Shown here: piece by piece, positions 8,311-15,389 of the stretch
Position numbering within the stretch: the stretch's first letter is position 1
Layout of the letters: the number at the start of each line of letters is the position of its first letter
Assembly: GCA_003023745.1 (NCBI GenBank)
Contig: PXYV01000025.1
Span: 1 to 45,512 of the forward strand
Reading direction: 5' to 3'
Origin: Sulfobacillus acidophilus
GTDB taxonomy: Bacteria; Bacillota; Sulfobacillia; Sulfobacillales; Sulfobacillaceae
Length of the DNA: 45,512 nt
Notes under the pieces: generated by a model
Told to the model about the DNA's origin: nothing
Database searches by the model: none
What the model saw: the letters and a program-made list of their open reading frames with translations, nothing else
Position numbers and translations under genes: made by a program

Positions 8311-9197
8311 TTTGGTGCGTCACCTTAAATCCTTCGCTTGACGTCACGTATCGCTTGGGCGAGGATTTGCTGCCGGGTTCCGTGGGGTTGGCTCAAGAGA
8401 TGGATGTGCAACTAGGCGGCAAGGGGAATAATGTGGCGCGTGTGGTGCACCGATTGGGTGCGCCGGTCACGATGGTGGAGATCCTGGGCGGTCATGTCGG
8501 ATTAGAATTGTCTCACCGAGCAGCGCAAATGGGGATCCCGATGTTGTCGGTCGCCGTCGAGCAAGATTCTCGAATTTGCCTAACCATGGTGGGTGCCGCC
8601 AGCGGCACCGTGACGGAACTGAGAGCGCCTGGCCCGGAGGTGGATCCGATTTGGGCTAACCGTTTGTTGCAGCAGTTGCGCCAGAGTGTCGGGCCGCAGG
8701 ATTGGGTCACCATTTCGGGCAGTTTGCCGCCGGGGCTATCGGTTAACACGTATGCCGAGTGGGTGTATGCTCTCAAAGGCCGGGTTGCCGGCGTCATCGT
8801 GGATGCGGCCGGAGCGCCTTTGCAACGAGCGGTGCAAGCGGCGCCGACTGCGATTGTGCCCAATCGCCACGAATATGAGGGCATAGGAAGTTTTCTAGCG
8901 CACGGACAAACCGAAGTGATTGTCACCGAAGGGAAAGATGGAGTCCGTTGGTACGAGCCGTCGGGGAAGGTCCGATGGTGGCAGGCGCCTGGGGTAAAGG
9001 TTGTTAATTCCGTTGGTGCAGGGGACACGTTTTTAGGGGCGCTGGTAGTCCAGTTGGCGGCTGGGGCAACCATCGCGGACGCGATTCCACGGGCCGTCGC
9101 CACAGCGAGTGCCAGTGTGGAGACGCTGGGAGTCGCCGTGTTCGACTTGACGCGCATTGACGAGTTGCTGCGAGAGATTAAGGAGGTCGTGACATGA
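8307..9197 (+). CDS. PfkB-family sugar-phosphate kinase (1-phosphofructokinase / tagatose-6-phosphate kinase type)
   Basis: Phosphorylates a ketohexose monophosphate to the bisphosphate. The 296-residue product shows the 1-PFK/LacC family signatures: LNPSLDVTY near the start, GGKGNNVAR (37-45), SGSLPPG (137-143) and the anion-hole/catalytic motif NSVGAGDTF with D240. In this subfamily fructose 1-phosphate or tagatose 6-phosphate are the usual substrates; the aldolase next door suits either. The ATG is inside the stop of the ROK gene and its own stop overlaps the aldolase ATG, so the three genes form one translationally coupled operon. No PTS or other sugar transporter is present within the window. 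Confidence 0.88.
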   Translation: MIWCVTLNPSLDVTYRLGEDLLPGSVGLAQEMDVQLGGKGNNVARVVHRLGAPVTMVEILGGHVGLELSHRAAQMGIPMLSVAVEQDSRICLTMVGAASGTVTELRAPGPEVDPIWANRLLQQLRQSVGPQDWVTISGSLPPGLSVNTYAEWVYALKGRVAGVIVDAAGAPLQRAVQAAPTAIVPNRHEYEGIGSFLAHGQTEVIVTEGKDGVRWYEPSGKVRWWQAPGVKVVNSVGAGDTFLGALVVQLAAGATIADAIPRAVATASASVETLGVAVFDLTRIDELLREIKEVVT

Positions 9198-10021
9198 TTG
9201 GGAACCCTCATGAGCTTATCCGAGACGCGCAAAAACGGAAAGCCGCAGTACCCGCATTCAACATTGACTCCATCGACATGGCCATGGGCGTGATTGAGGC
9301 GGGGCAATGGCTGGACCGGGGATTTATTATGCAAGTCACCGTGGAAACGCTCGACATCTGGGGATGGGAGTTTTTTAGCGAGGCGATAACGCATTTAATT
9401 AGTCGGGCTCATGTTCCGATTGCGCTCTTGTTGGATCATGCCAAACGGGTCGATGATATTCGGCGCGCCATCGATTTGGGTTATCCGGCCGTGATGTATG
9501 ATGGGTCGGCGTTGCCGTTGACCGACAATATTGCCACAACACGCGAGGTCGTGCATTACGCGCGCGAGCACGGGTGTTTCGTGGAAGGTGAAGTGGGTCA
9601 CGTGGCGCGGGATGGGGAACCGGCCCATTGGGAGCATCTGACATCGGTCGAGGAAGCGCAAACGTATTGGGAGGCCGCAGGTGTGGATGCATTGGCAGTC
9701 GCGGTGGGCAGTAAACACGGACACTATCGCACCCCGGAGGATATCAACGTAGAGCGCGTGCATGAAATATTCGAGGTTATTCAGGCTCCGTTAGTGCTGC
9801 ATGGCGGCAGCGGCATGCCGGTCGAACTGTTCTCGCAATTGATCAGGCGAGGGATCGCCAAGGTGAACATTGGCACCGAGTTGCGTCGGGCCTGGTGGAG
9901 CGGGATTGACGGGGCAGAGCATGCCAAACCGCGGGAGGCATTGCGCGCCGCCCGCGCTCACGTGAAGACACGAAGCATTGAAATCATGCGGACGCTGAGC
10001 CCAGCGCCCAATCAGCCTTGA
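9194..10021 (+). CDS. Class II (zinc) ketose-bisphosphate aldolase
   Basis: Cleaves fructose- or tagatose-bisphosphate into two triose phosphates. The 275-residue product has the class II layout: D81-H82 in LLLDHAK (catalytic Asp and Zn ligand), YDGS (102-105), VEGEVG (130-135), H175 in VGSKHGHY and H203 in LHGGSG as Zn ligands, and KVNIGTELR (223-231). The last motif is closer to the GatY/KbaY tagatose aldolases than to glycolytic FbaA, but the family assignment is not decisive. The start is an ATGA overlap with the PfkB gene. With the two kinases upstream this completes a sugar to sugar-bisphosphate to triose route. Confidence 0.87.
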   Translation: MIGNPHELIRDAQKRKAAVPAFNIDSIDMAMGVIEAGQWLDRGFIMQVTVETLDIWGWEFFSEAITHLISRAHVPIALLLDHAKRVDDIRRAIDLGYPAVMYDGSALPLTDNIATTREVVHYAREHGCFVEGEVGHVARDGEPAHWEHLTSVEEAQTYWEAAGVDALAVAVGSKHGHYRTPEDINVERVHEIFEVIQAPLVLHGGSGMPVELFSQLIRRGIAKVNIGTELRRAWWSGIDGAEHAKPREALRAARAHVKTRSIEIMRTLSPAPNQP

Positions 10022-10159
10022 AGGGTGGCCCGCCCGGGTCGGTGAGGGAGCCCAAAAGATTGTTGTAGGATATTCTCTAACTAGCAGTGATGAATAGGTC
10101 ATCGGGATTGCACGTTCCACAAGGACGCCGGCCGTGCGTGAAATCCGGCCGCGATGAAA

Positions 10160-10181
10160 GTTATACCAAATAGGGTATAAC
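10160..10181 (+). promoter_or_regulatory. CsoR/CstR-like operator upstream of DUF302 gene
   Basis: A perfect 8-base inverted repeat, GTTATACC (10160-10167) and GGTATAAC (10174-10181), encloses 6 bases. The core ATACC-N6-GGTAT matches in sequence and spacing the known operators of CsoR/CstR-family repressors, which sense copper or reactive sulfur. It lies 41 bases before the DUF302 start, where a repressor would block transcription. No CsoR-family gene is in this window. Confidence 0.55.
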
Positions 10182-10221
10182 GGCGCTCCATCCGTGGTAT
10201 TATCCAATGGGAGTGTGGAAT

Positions 10222-10626
10222 ATGGCTCAGATAATCTACCAGGTTCAGACTAAGCAGACGGTCGACGAAGCGGTGCATGCTATCGCAGAAACTTTGCAGC
10301 GGCATCAGTTTGGCGTTTTGTGGGACCTCGACATCAATCAAAAATTAGTCGAAAAGGGTCTGGACGCCGAACCCCCCTATCGCATCCTTGAGGTGTGCAG
10401 TGCTCCCCGAGCAAAGCAAGTCTTAAGTCGTAATCCACAAGCCGGCAACTTTCTGCCGTGCAAAATCGTGGTGTATCAGGAGGCGCAAACGCGTCAGACG
10501 ATCATTAGCTTTGCCAATCCCGTGGCCTTGATTGGCCTTATTGACGATCACCGCTTGGATGCACTGGCCAAAGAAGTGGGTGAGTTGTTAAAGCAGGCTG
10601 TCGACGAAGCAGCCGCTTTCGCGTGA
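10222..10626 (+). CDS. DUF302 domain protein
   Basis: Small cytosolic protein of 134 residues covering one DUF302 domain, with conserved-looking segments LWDLDINQKL and YRILEVCSAPRAKQVL. The biochemical role of DUF302 is not established; in sulfur- and metal-exposed bacteria such genes often sit near persulfide or metal-stress genes. ATG 10222 is preferred to ATG 10207 because GGGAG (10209-10213) lies 8 bases before it. An operator-like palindrome of the CsoR/CstR type is directly upstream, which suggests control by copper or reactive sulfur species. The single cysteine (CSAP) could be functional. There is no terminator before the IS605-type element. Confidence 0.75.
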   Translation: MAQIIYQVQTKQTVDEAVHAIAETLQRHQFGVLWDLDINQKLVEKGLDAEPPYRILEVCSAPRAKQVLSRNPQAGNFLPCKIVVYQEAQTRQTIISFANPVALIGLIDDHRLDALAKEVGELLKQAVDEAAAFA

Positions 10627-10867
10627 TGGTTCGGTTCCGGTCCATGCGGTTGTCTCGTCAGCCAGGCAAGATGGAGCAGGTGGCGAAAAATTGTTCGATC
10701 GATGCCGCGCCTTTCCTTGGGGCAAGACGGTTCATCAAAATACAATGCGGCGGAGACCTCGGCCTTCAGGCCGGGGAGGCGTCGCGTGAGAGAAGCTTCG
10801 TTCCCAGGTTGTATTCTCACTAAGGATTGTTATATGATAGGATTAGTGAATCTTGGGAGGCGCGTAG

Positions 10868-12001
10868 GTGATGAAGCTCACCTTGACCGCGAAAGTCCAA
10901 TTGTATCCGACCGCAGCGCAGACCGTATTGCTCCAGCAGACGGTCGAGGCCTATCGCCAGGGGTGCAACTGGGTTTCCGGGATCGTCGAAACCACGCACT
11001 GCCTCCAACAAGCCGATCTTCACACCGAGGTCTACCGCCCCTTGCGGGCACAGTTTGGCTTGCGATCCCAGATGGCGCAATCGGTGATCAAGACCGTGAT
11101 TGCTCGCTACAAGAGCGTGCTGGCCAACGGTCATCCCTGGACGCGGGTGCAGTTCAACAAACCGGCCCTCGATCTCGTCTGGAATCGCGACTATTCCCTA
11201 AAGGCCCGCGGGTTCTCCCTCAATACGCTCGCAGGCCGCGTGCAGGTGCCCTTCGCTCACCAGGGGATGGAGCGGTTTTTCAATGGCGCCTGGCAGTTTG
11301 GCACGGCGCATCTCGTCCACCGGCATGGCCGGTGGTTCCTCTATGTGCCGATGACGCAAGAGGTGGTCCAACCCGATTGGACGGCCATCCGTCAGGTGGT
11401 CGGGCTCGACTTCGGGATCAATTTTCTGGTCACGGCCTACGATTCGCAGGGGCAGACGACCTTTTTTTCCGGACGTGCCGTTAAAGCGCGACGCGCCCAC
11501 TTTAAGATTCTCCGACAGACCCTGCAACGCCGCCAGACCCCTTCGGCCCGCCGCCGTCTGAAACGCTTGGGGCAACGAGAACACCGTTGGATGACCGCTG
11601 TGAATCATCAGGTCAGTAAGGCACTCGTCGCGCGCTATGGCGCTCAGACACTGTTTGTGGTGGAAGATTTGACGGGGATGCGGGGAGCCACCGAGCGGGT
11701 CCGGCGGCGCGATCGGTACACATCCGTGTCGTGGGCGTTTTACCAGCTCCGGCAGATGCTCGAATATAAGGCGGCGTTGCATCAAGCCCGCACGGTGGCC
11801 GTGGATCCCCGCTATACCTCGCAAACCTGTCCCAAGTGTGGACACGTGGCCCACGGGAATCGCGATAAGCGACGGCACCGTTTTGAGTGTCAACAGTGCC
11901 ATTACCGGTCGAACGATGACCGGATCGGCGCGATGAACCTGCACCGTCAGGGAATCGAGTACCGGGTGACAGGGGCGATCGCGGCAGGCCCGCGGTCGTG
12001 A
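10868..12001 (+). CDS. tnpB: TnpB RNA-guided nuclease (OrfB, IS605 family)
   Basis: RNA-guided DNA endonuclease related to Cas12, carried by IS200/IS605 elements. The 377-residue protein is full length and all key residues are present. The RuvC triad is D181 (GLDFGIN), E266 (VVEDLTGM) and D350 or D351 (SNDDRIGAMN). The zinc finger is formed by C321, C324 (CPKCGH), C341 and C344 (CQQCHY). An OrfB helix-turn-helix region occupies the N terminus. It therefore looks active. Start GTG 10868 (or ATG 10871) follows GGGAGG at 10855-10860. The guide-carrying omega-RNA is expected to overlap its 3' end and run to the right hairpin, toward the fur-like gene. Confidence 0.92.
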   Translation: MMKLTLTAKVQLYPTAAQTVLLQQTVEAYRQGCNWVSGIVETTHCLQQADLHTEVYRPLRAQFGLRSQMAQSVIKTVIARYKSVLANGHPWTRVQFNKPALDLVWNRDYSLKARGFSLNTLAGRVQVPFAHQGMERFFNGAWQFGTAHLVHRHGRWFLYVPMTQEVVQPDWTAIRQVVGLDFGINFLVTAYDSQGQTTFFSGRAVKARRAHFKILRQTLQRRQTPSARRRLKRLGQREHRWMTAVNHQVSKALVARYGAQTLFVVEDLTGMRGATERVRRRDRYTSVSWAFYQLRQMLEYKAALHQARTVAVDPRYTSQTCPKCGHVAHGNRDKRRHRFECQQCHYRSNDDRIGAMNLHRQGIEYRVTGAIAAGPRS

Positions 12002-12120
12002 GGGCGTCGTCAACCGCCCTACGATGCGACCCCAACTCAAGGAAGGAGATGGCTTCGGCTGTCGCCCGCACTTCTGGGGAGTCGCAAGCTCCGGCCTTGA
12101 GGCCGGAGTCGTTGACCCGG
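11930..12120 (+). ncRNA. Predicted omega-RNA (TnpB guide RNA) region
   Basis: TnpB proteins use a guide RNA made from the 3' end of tnpB and the element's right end, with the guide itself copied from flanking DNA just past the end. Here the region from the last tnpB codons through the 20-base palindrome at 12089-12108 would be the scaffold. The bases right after it (from about 12110-12120) would be the guide and fall in the promoter region of the Fur-family gene. This is predicted from family knowledge and position only; the limits are approximate. Confidence 0.5.
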
Positions 12121-12126
12121 TACAAT
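12097..12126 (+). promoter_or_regulatory. Possible promoter at the IS right end, driving the fur-like gene
   Basis: TTGAGG (12097-12102), which is part of the right-end hairpin, is followed after 18 bases by TACAAT (12121-12126). If real, the IS end supplies the -35 element for the downstream Fur-family gene. An alternative -35 TTGACC at 12112-12117 lacks a good -10. Confidence 0.35.
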
Positions 12127-12219
12127 GGAATTAGTTTGTAGGCACAATTGCGATGGCCGCGGTGTCGCGCTTCAGACACCGCCTCGGCTTGGTTTTTGCG
12201 ATGGTGAAGGTGGGTGGAC

Positions 12220-12681
12220 ATGGCTCAGCTGTCCTCGGTATATCGTAGGCTGGAAGAAGGCTCTAAGCGTCTAACGCCGCAACGCGAATTGATTATTAAA
12301 CTGTTTTTGGATCGACCCAGTCAACACCTTTCCGCCGAAGAGGTGCACCAACTGGTTAAGCAAGAATTTCAGGACATTGGGATGGCCACGGTGTATCGTA
12401 CCCTGGAACTTTTGACCAGGTTGGACGTATTGCAGCAAATCCACTTTAATGATGGCCGCGCACGATATGAAATTAATCTAGAGACCACCAATGTGCATCG
12501 TCATCACCATATGGTATGCATGCGCTGTGGCCGGGTGGAAGAATTTCAGGAAGATCTTTTGGATCAATTGGAAGACCGGCTCTATAAAGAGCGGGGATTT
12601 CACGTGGTGGATCACGAGTTAAAGTTTTATGGAACCTGCCGCCAGTGTGAGCGAAAACAAGGAGGACGAAAGTCATCATGA
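12220..12681 (+). CDS. Fur/PerR-family metal-dependent repressor
   Basis: Transcription regulator of the Fur superfamily, which senses iron, peroxide or another metal. The 153-residue product has the winged-helix region (about 15-85, with ATVYRTLELL), a histidine-rich metal site NVHRHHHMVC, and two CxxC pairs (C100/C103 and C140/C143) for the structural zinc site. Fur and PerR cannot be separated from sequence alone. ATG 12220 is preferred because GAAGG (12206-12210) lies 9 bases before it; a GTG at 12214 would be too close. The stop codon overlaps the start of the UGA-containing ArsC/Spx-family gene (ATGA), so the two are co-translated and probably functionally linked. Confidence 0.9.
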   Translation: MAQLSSVYRRLEEGSKRLTPQRELIIKLFLDRPSQHLSAEEVHQLVKQEFQDIGMATVYRTLELLTRLDVLQQIHFNDGRARYEINLETTNVHRHHHMVCMRCGRVEEFQEDLLDQLEDRLYKERGFHVVDHELKFYGTCRQCERKQGGRKSS

Positions 12682-13019
12682 CCTTTTACGGGTATAAGCG
12701 CTGAACCACCTCTAATCGCGCGCGGGCGTGGCTCGCGAATGGACAGGCCGTGGTCGACGAGGAGCGTGACCTGATTGCCCAGCCGTTAAGTGCTGCGGAG
12801 ATTCGCACGCTAGTCCAACTCGCTGGCGGCGTGCAACCGCTGTTGTCCAGGAAAAGCCCCAAATATCGGCAGTATCAAGATTTGGCAAAGACCGACGAGG
12901 ACTGGATCGCGTTGATGGCGACAGAACCTCGCCTTATCAAACGTCCCCTGGTGCGGGTGGGGGATGACCTTTACATTGGATTTGATGAAGTCGCTTGGCG
13001 TTCGTTGTTGACGAGCTAA
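12678..13019 (+). CDS. ArsC/Spx-family (YusI/YffB-like) redox protein with in-frame UGA at the catalytic Cys: candidate selenoprotein
   Basis: Reading from ATG 12678 (overlapping the fur-like stop, with AAGGAGG at 12659-12665) gives MTFYGYKR, then TGA (12702-12704), then TTSNRARAWLANG and an uninterrupted frame to 13019. The full product is 113 residues, the normal length of ArsC/Spx-family proteins. The C-terminal part has the family blocks LLSRKSPKYR and RLIKRPLV. The TGA sits exactly at the catalytic cysteine of the family (YGYKxC-x-x-(C/S)-xxA), giving a U-T-T-S active site. The simplest functional reading is selenocysteine at position 9. The alternative is a single-base nonsense mutation of TGC/TGT. 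A GTG at 12750 would give only an 89-residue product without the active site. The Sec machinery is not visible in this window. Confidence 0.7.
12702..12740 (+). promoter_or_regulatory. Possible bacterial SECIS element after the in-frame UGA
   Basis: Beginning 11 bases after the TGA, TCGCG (12716-12720) can pair with CGCGA (12734-12738) around a 13-base loop that contains GGGC and GTGG. An alternative CGCG/CGCG pairing leaves the loop GGCGTGGCT. The loop starts 16 bases after the UGA, within the spacing known for bacterial SECIS stem-loops, and is G-rich. Short GC-rich hairpins occur often by chance, so this is weak evidence. Confidence 0.35.
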
Positions 13020-14224
13020 GGAGCGAACCCCTGCGGCAACGCCCATGCATTGAGGGTTACTCCTTGGGGTTGGGGTGGGCTCCCGTGGGGGACCACGACG
13101 AGCCCATCGGCCTCGGCGAAGGAACGTAGCGCGTCGGATGACTGGTTGGTTATCAGGTCAAATCCGATGGACCCGTTTTGGGCTACAAATCGAGTTTTTA
13201 AATAACGGGTTTCGCGGGTCGCCTTAGGATAGGGGGCGAGGAGAGTGCCGCGAACGGTTGCTAATTGGTAGGTTTGGCCCGTCAAGCGAGCCACCAGCGG
13301 CGCTGCTAGCAAGTACCAAGCCGTCAAAGCCGCACCGGGATTTCCAGAGAGAGAGAGAATGGGAATGCCAGGCGCGAGAAGACCTGCCGCCGTAGCTTTG
13401 CCTGGATGCATGTCAATCCGCCAGAACAATCGTTGAAAATGCTCTTGCAAAATGTCGGGGAGAAAGTCGCGGGCCCCCACCGAAACGCCTCCCGTTGTAA
13501 TGACCAGACGGTACGATTGAGTGCGCGCCGCCATCAACGTTTGCAACAAGGCCTGCCGATTGTCGCGGATGTAGCGGACGGTTGCCTGCGCGCCCATTTG
13601 GGTCAGCAGTGCTCTCAACAATGGGCCGTTGGCATCGTAGATATGTCCGGGTCGAAGCGACGTTCTACTGGTCTGCACTTCGTTGCCAGTAACAAGAACC
13701 AAGACGTTTGGGATCGACCAAACAACAACGCGGCTAAATCCGAGGGCGGCGAGTTGGCCGATGTGAATGGGGCGAAGACGGGTGCCCGGCTCCAGCACAC
13801 GTGAGTGGGCCGAATATTCATGACCTTGGGGCATAATGTTGCGGCCCTGGGGAACACGGTTGCGGATGGTGATATTGTTTTGAGGCGCAACCGCTTCTTG
13901 TTCCAACACCGTATCCAGTTCGTCCGGAATCGGGGCCCCGGTCATAACGCGCAATGCCTCTCCGGCGCGCAGCGGACGACTCCAAACCCGTCCTGCATAG
14001 ACGGTGCCGACGACACGAAAGACGCCCGGACTGTCGCTGGCGCGAAACGCGTATCCGTCCATCGCGGCGCGGCGGAATGGTGGGGAATCAAAAGCTGCCT
14101 GAACCGGGTCTGCTAAAATTCGGCCTAAACTTTGCTCCAACCGCACGGACTGGCGCTGGGCGACCGGGACGAGGTGGCTTGACACGAGATTAAGCGCTTG
14201 ATCCACGGCGATGTATTCAGTCAT
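13016..14224 (-). CDS. moeA: Molybdopterin molybdenumtransferase
   Basis: Inserts molybdate into adenylated molybdopterin to form molybdenum cofactor. The 402-residue product shows the MoeA layout: N-terminal PPFRRAAMDGYAF, RVMTGAPIP, the GTD/VLVLVTGNEV MoCF-binding domain, ITTGGVSVGARDF, and LSLSGNPGA, with a C-terminal beta barrel. ATG 14224 is chosen because GAGGAG precedes it by 6 bases; a TTG at 14239 is less likely. It overlaps mobB by 8 bases, and its stop overlaps the stop of the convergent selenoprotein candidate. It is the third gene of a mobA-mobB-moeA operon, implying molybdoenzymes elsewhere in the genome. Confidence 0.92.
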   Translation of the reverse strand: MTEYIAVDQALNLVSSHLVPVAQRQSVRLEQSLGRILADPVQAAFDSPPFRRAAMDGYAFRASDSPGVFRVVGTVYAGRVWSRPLRAGEALRVMTGAPIPDELDTVLEQEAVAPQNNITIRNRVPQGRNIMPQGHEYSAHSRVLEPGTRLRPIHIGQLAALGFSRVVVWSIPNVLVLVTGNEVQTSRTSLRPGHIYDANGPLLRALLTQMGAQATVRYIRDNRQALLQTLMAARTQSYRLVITTGGVSVGARDFLPDILQEHFQRLFWRIDMHPGKATAAGLLAPGIPILSLSGNPGAALTAWYLLAAPLVARLTGQTYQLATVRGTLLAPYPKATRETRYLKTRFVAQNGSIGFDLITNQSSDALRSFAEADGLVVVPHGSPPQPQGVTLNAWALPQGFAP

Positions 14225-14726
14225 GAGTACTCCTCGCAACGATATAAGTAAAACGGGTCCAATCGGTACTTAACGTGTTCATGATCGGGGCTAGTGCCTG
14301 GGGCCGCAGGGGAATTTCGGATGCGATCCAGGCAACTTTCGATGCAGGCTGATAGGGTCCAATGACAAGACAAACGTTCACCGTCTTAGGTGGAAGATCG
14401 CGTCCAACCCAAATTTTCGGATAGGGGCTGCGCTTGTCGCCTTCAACCAATACGAGGTCCCCATCCGCCCAAAAATTTGCCAGCAGTTGATAGACGCAGG
14501 GCCGGTGGATTACCGGTTGCCGCCACACGACCCCATCAGGAGCGACGAGCATGGTGGAGTCGATTCCTCGCGCATGAAAGCGGCTGGTATCGGATCCGGG
14601 CTTGTCTTGCATCAAGGGGTGATGGGTCCACTTGATCACTTGCACGACCGGTAAGGTCGCCAGTAGGTGTTCGATGAGATGGGTTTTACCGCTATCCGAC
14701 GGTCCGGCGATGTGGAGCACTCTCAT
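14217..14726 (-). CDS. mobB: Molybdopterin-guanine dinucleotide biosynthesis adapter protein
   Basis: GTP-binding helper of MobA in making the MGD form of molybdenum cofactor. The 169-residue product starts with a P-loop, MRVLHIAGPSDSGKTHLIEH, and contains KWTHHP, SDTSRFHARG and LVLVEGDKRSPYPKI, all typical of MobB. The ATG overlaps the mobA stop (ATGA) and the gene overlaps moeA, so the three genes are coupled. The length is normal for a stand-alone MobB. Confidence 0.88.
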   Translation of the reverse strand: MRVLHIAGPSDSGKTHLIEHLLATLPVVQVIKWTHHPLMQDKPGSDTSRFHARGIDSTMLVAPDGVVWRQPVIHRPCVYQLLANFWADGDLVLVEGDKRSPYPKIWVGRDLPPKTVNVCLVIGPYQPASKVAWIASEIPLRPQALAPIMNTLSTDWTRFTYIVARSTHD

Positions 14727-15304
14727 GGAGCAACACCTGCGTCACGAAATCGGGTCCAATCGTGGGGGGTGTTAATATTGGTCAAGATGTCTAACGGAAC
14801 CTCGATGTGCTCGGATGATAGGCGACTTACCACTTTTTGCACCGGCCAGGGTCGATCGTTTTTGAGTGCCTCTTCAATGGTCGGCAGGGCCCGACGGTGC
14901 CATAATGCTGCGAGCGGTTGCGAAATGGAACCGGACTGGGGATATACGACGGCGAGCCCACAGTGGGTGGACCACCTCTCGTACATTTGCGTAAAGAGCG
15001 AGTCGGGGACAAGCGGCAAATCGACGGCGAGAACTGCGACCAATGCGTATTGGCTCGCCTGCAAGGCTTGGGCAATGCCAACCAAGGGCCCTGCAGAAGG
15101 TCGATCATCGACCAAGTCGCGCGCGCTGACAGCCGAATAGCTGTACGGCCGGGAAATCCAGACCGTTCCTGCAATGGCGCGTTGAAGAACCGACACCGCA
15201 CGATCCAACAACGTTTGTCCAGAACCCGTCAGCAGTTCGGCCTTAGACTGTCCCATTCTTCGGGATGCACCTCCCGCTAGCACCACCCCATCACAAGGCA
15301 CCAT
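14723..15304 (-). CDS. mobA: Molybdenum cofactor guanylyltransferase
   Basis: Transfers GMP from GTP to molybdopterin to form the guanine dinucleotide cofactor. The 193-residue product has the nucleotidyltransferase signature VVLAGGASRRMGQSKAEL at the N terminus, DDRPSAGPLVGI in the middle, and AVLAVDLPLVP (metal-binding Asp). The start is uncertain: ATG 15304 and GTG 15301 are both in frame and the nearest Shine-Dalgarno (AAGG) is very close; a better GGAGGGAGG lies about 20 bases further up. It is the first gene of the mobA-mobB-moeA operon and divergent from the HAD hydrolase. Confidence 0.9.
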   Translation of the reverse strand: MVPCDGVVLAGGASRRMGQSKAELLTGSGQTLLDRAVSVLQRAIAGTVWISRPYSYSAVSARDLVDDRPSAGPLVGIAQALQASQYALVAVLAVDLPLVPDSLFTQMYERWSTHCGLAVVYPQSGSISQPLAALWHRRALPTIEEALKNDRPWPVQKVVSRLSSEHIEVPLDILTNINTPHDWTRFRDAGVAP

Positions 15305-15389
15305 CCTTCATGGCCGCCTCCCTCCACGTTTATCATCATGGTACACTAATGTTGGGCGTCCTAGCCGCGCCCGATGTCGAGGTGAATTG

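Larger units (their letters stand above)
10735..12120 (+). mobile_element. IS605/IS1341-type element (TnpB only)
   Basis: A single intact tnpB is bracketed by related hairpins: CCTCGGCCT/AGGCCGGGG (10757-10776) on the left and CTCCGGCC/GGCCGGAG (12089-12108) on the right. Both share a GGCCTT(C/G)AGGCC core. Subterminal hairpins at both ends without long terminal inverted repeats are typical of this group. No tnpA is present, so it would need a Y1 transposase in trans; an IS200-type tnpA end lies at 45400-45512. Exact ends cannot be fixed here because these elements make no target duplication, so the limits given are approximate. Confidence 0.75.

Noticed and set aside
8513..9394. 293-codon minus-strand frame
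   Set aside because: It is antisense to the PfkB and aldolase genes, Ser/Thr/Pro-rich and without any family motif.
10702..11484. 260-codon plus-strand frame
   Set aside because: It overlaps tnpB in another frame, with Arg/Pro/Gly-rich shadow composition.
11198..12040. 280-codon minus-strand frame
   Set aside because: It is antisense to the intact tnpB with all catalytic residues.
12750..13019. 89-codon gene starting at GTG 12750
   Set aside because: It is only the C-terminal part of the ArsC/Spx-family protein, lacks the active site and has no ribosome binding site. The full frame from 12678 through TGA explains it better.
12678..13019. UGA as a general sense codon (Trp or Cys) in this organism
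   Set aside because: TGA ends many normal genes here (for example the arginase and fur-like genes and the ATGA overlaps), so it is a usual stop codon.
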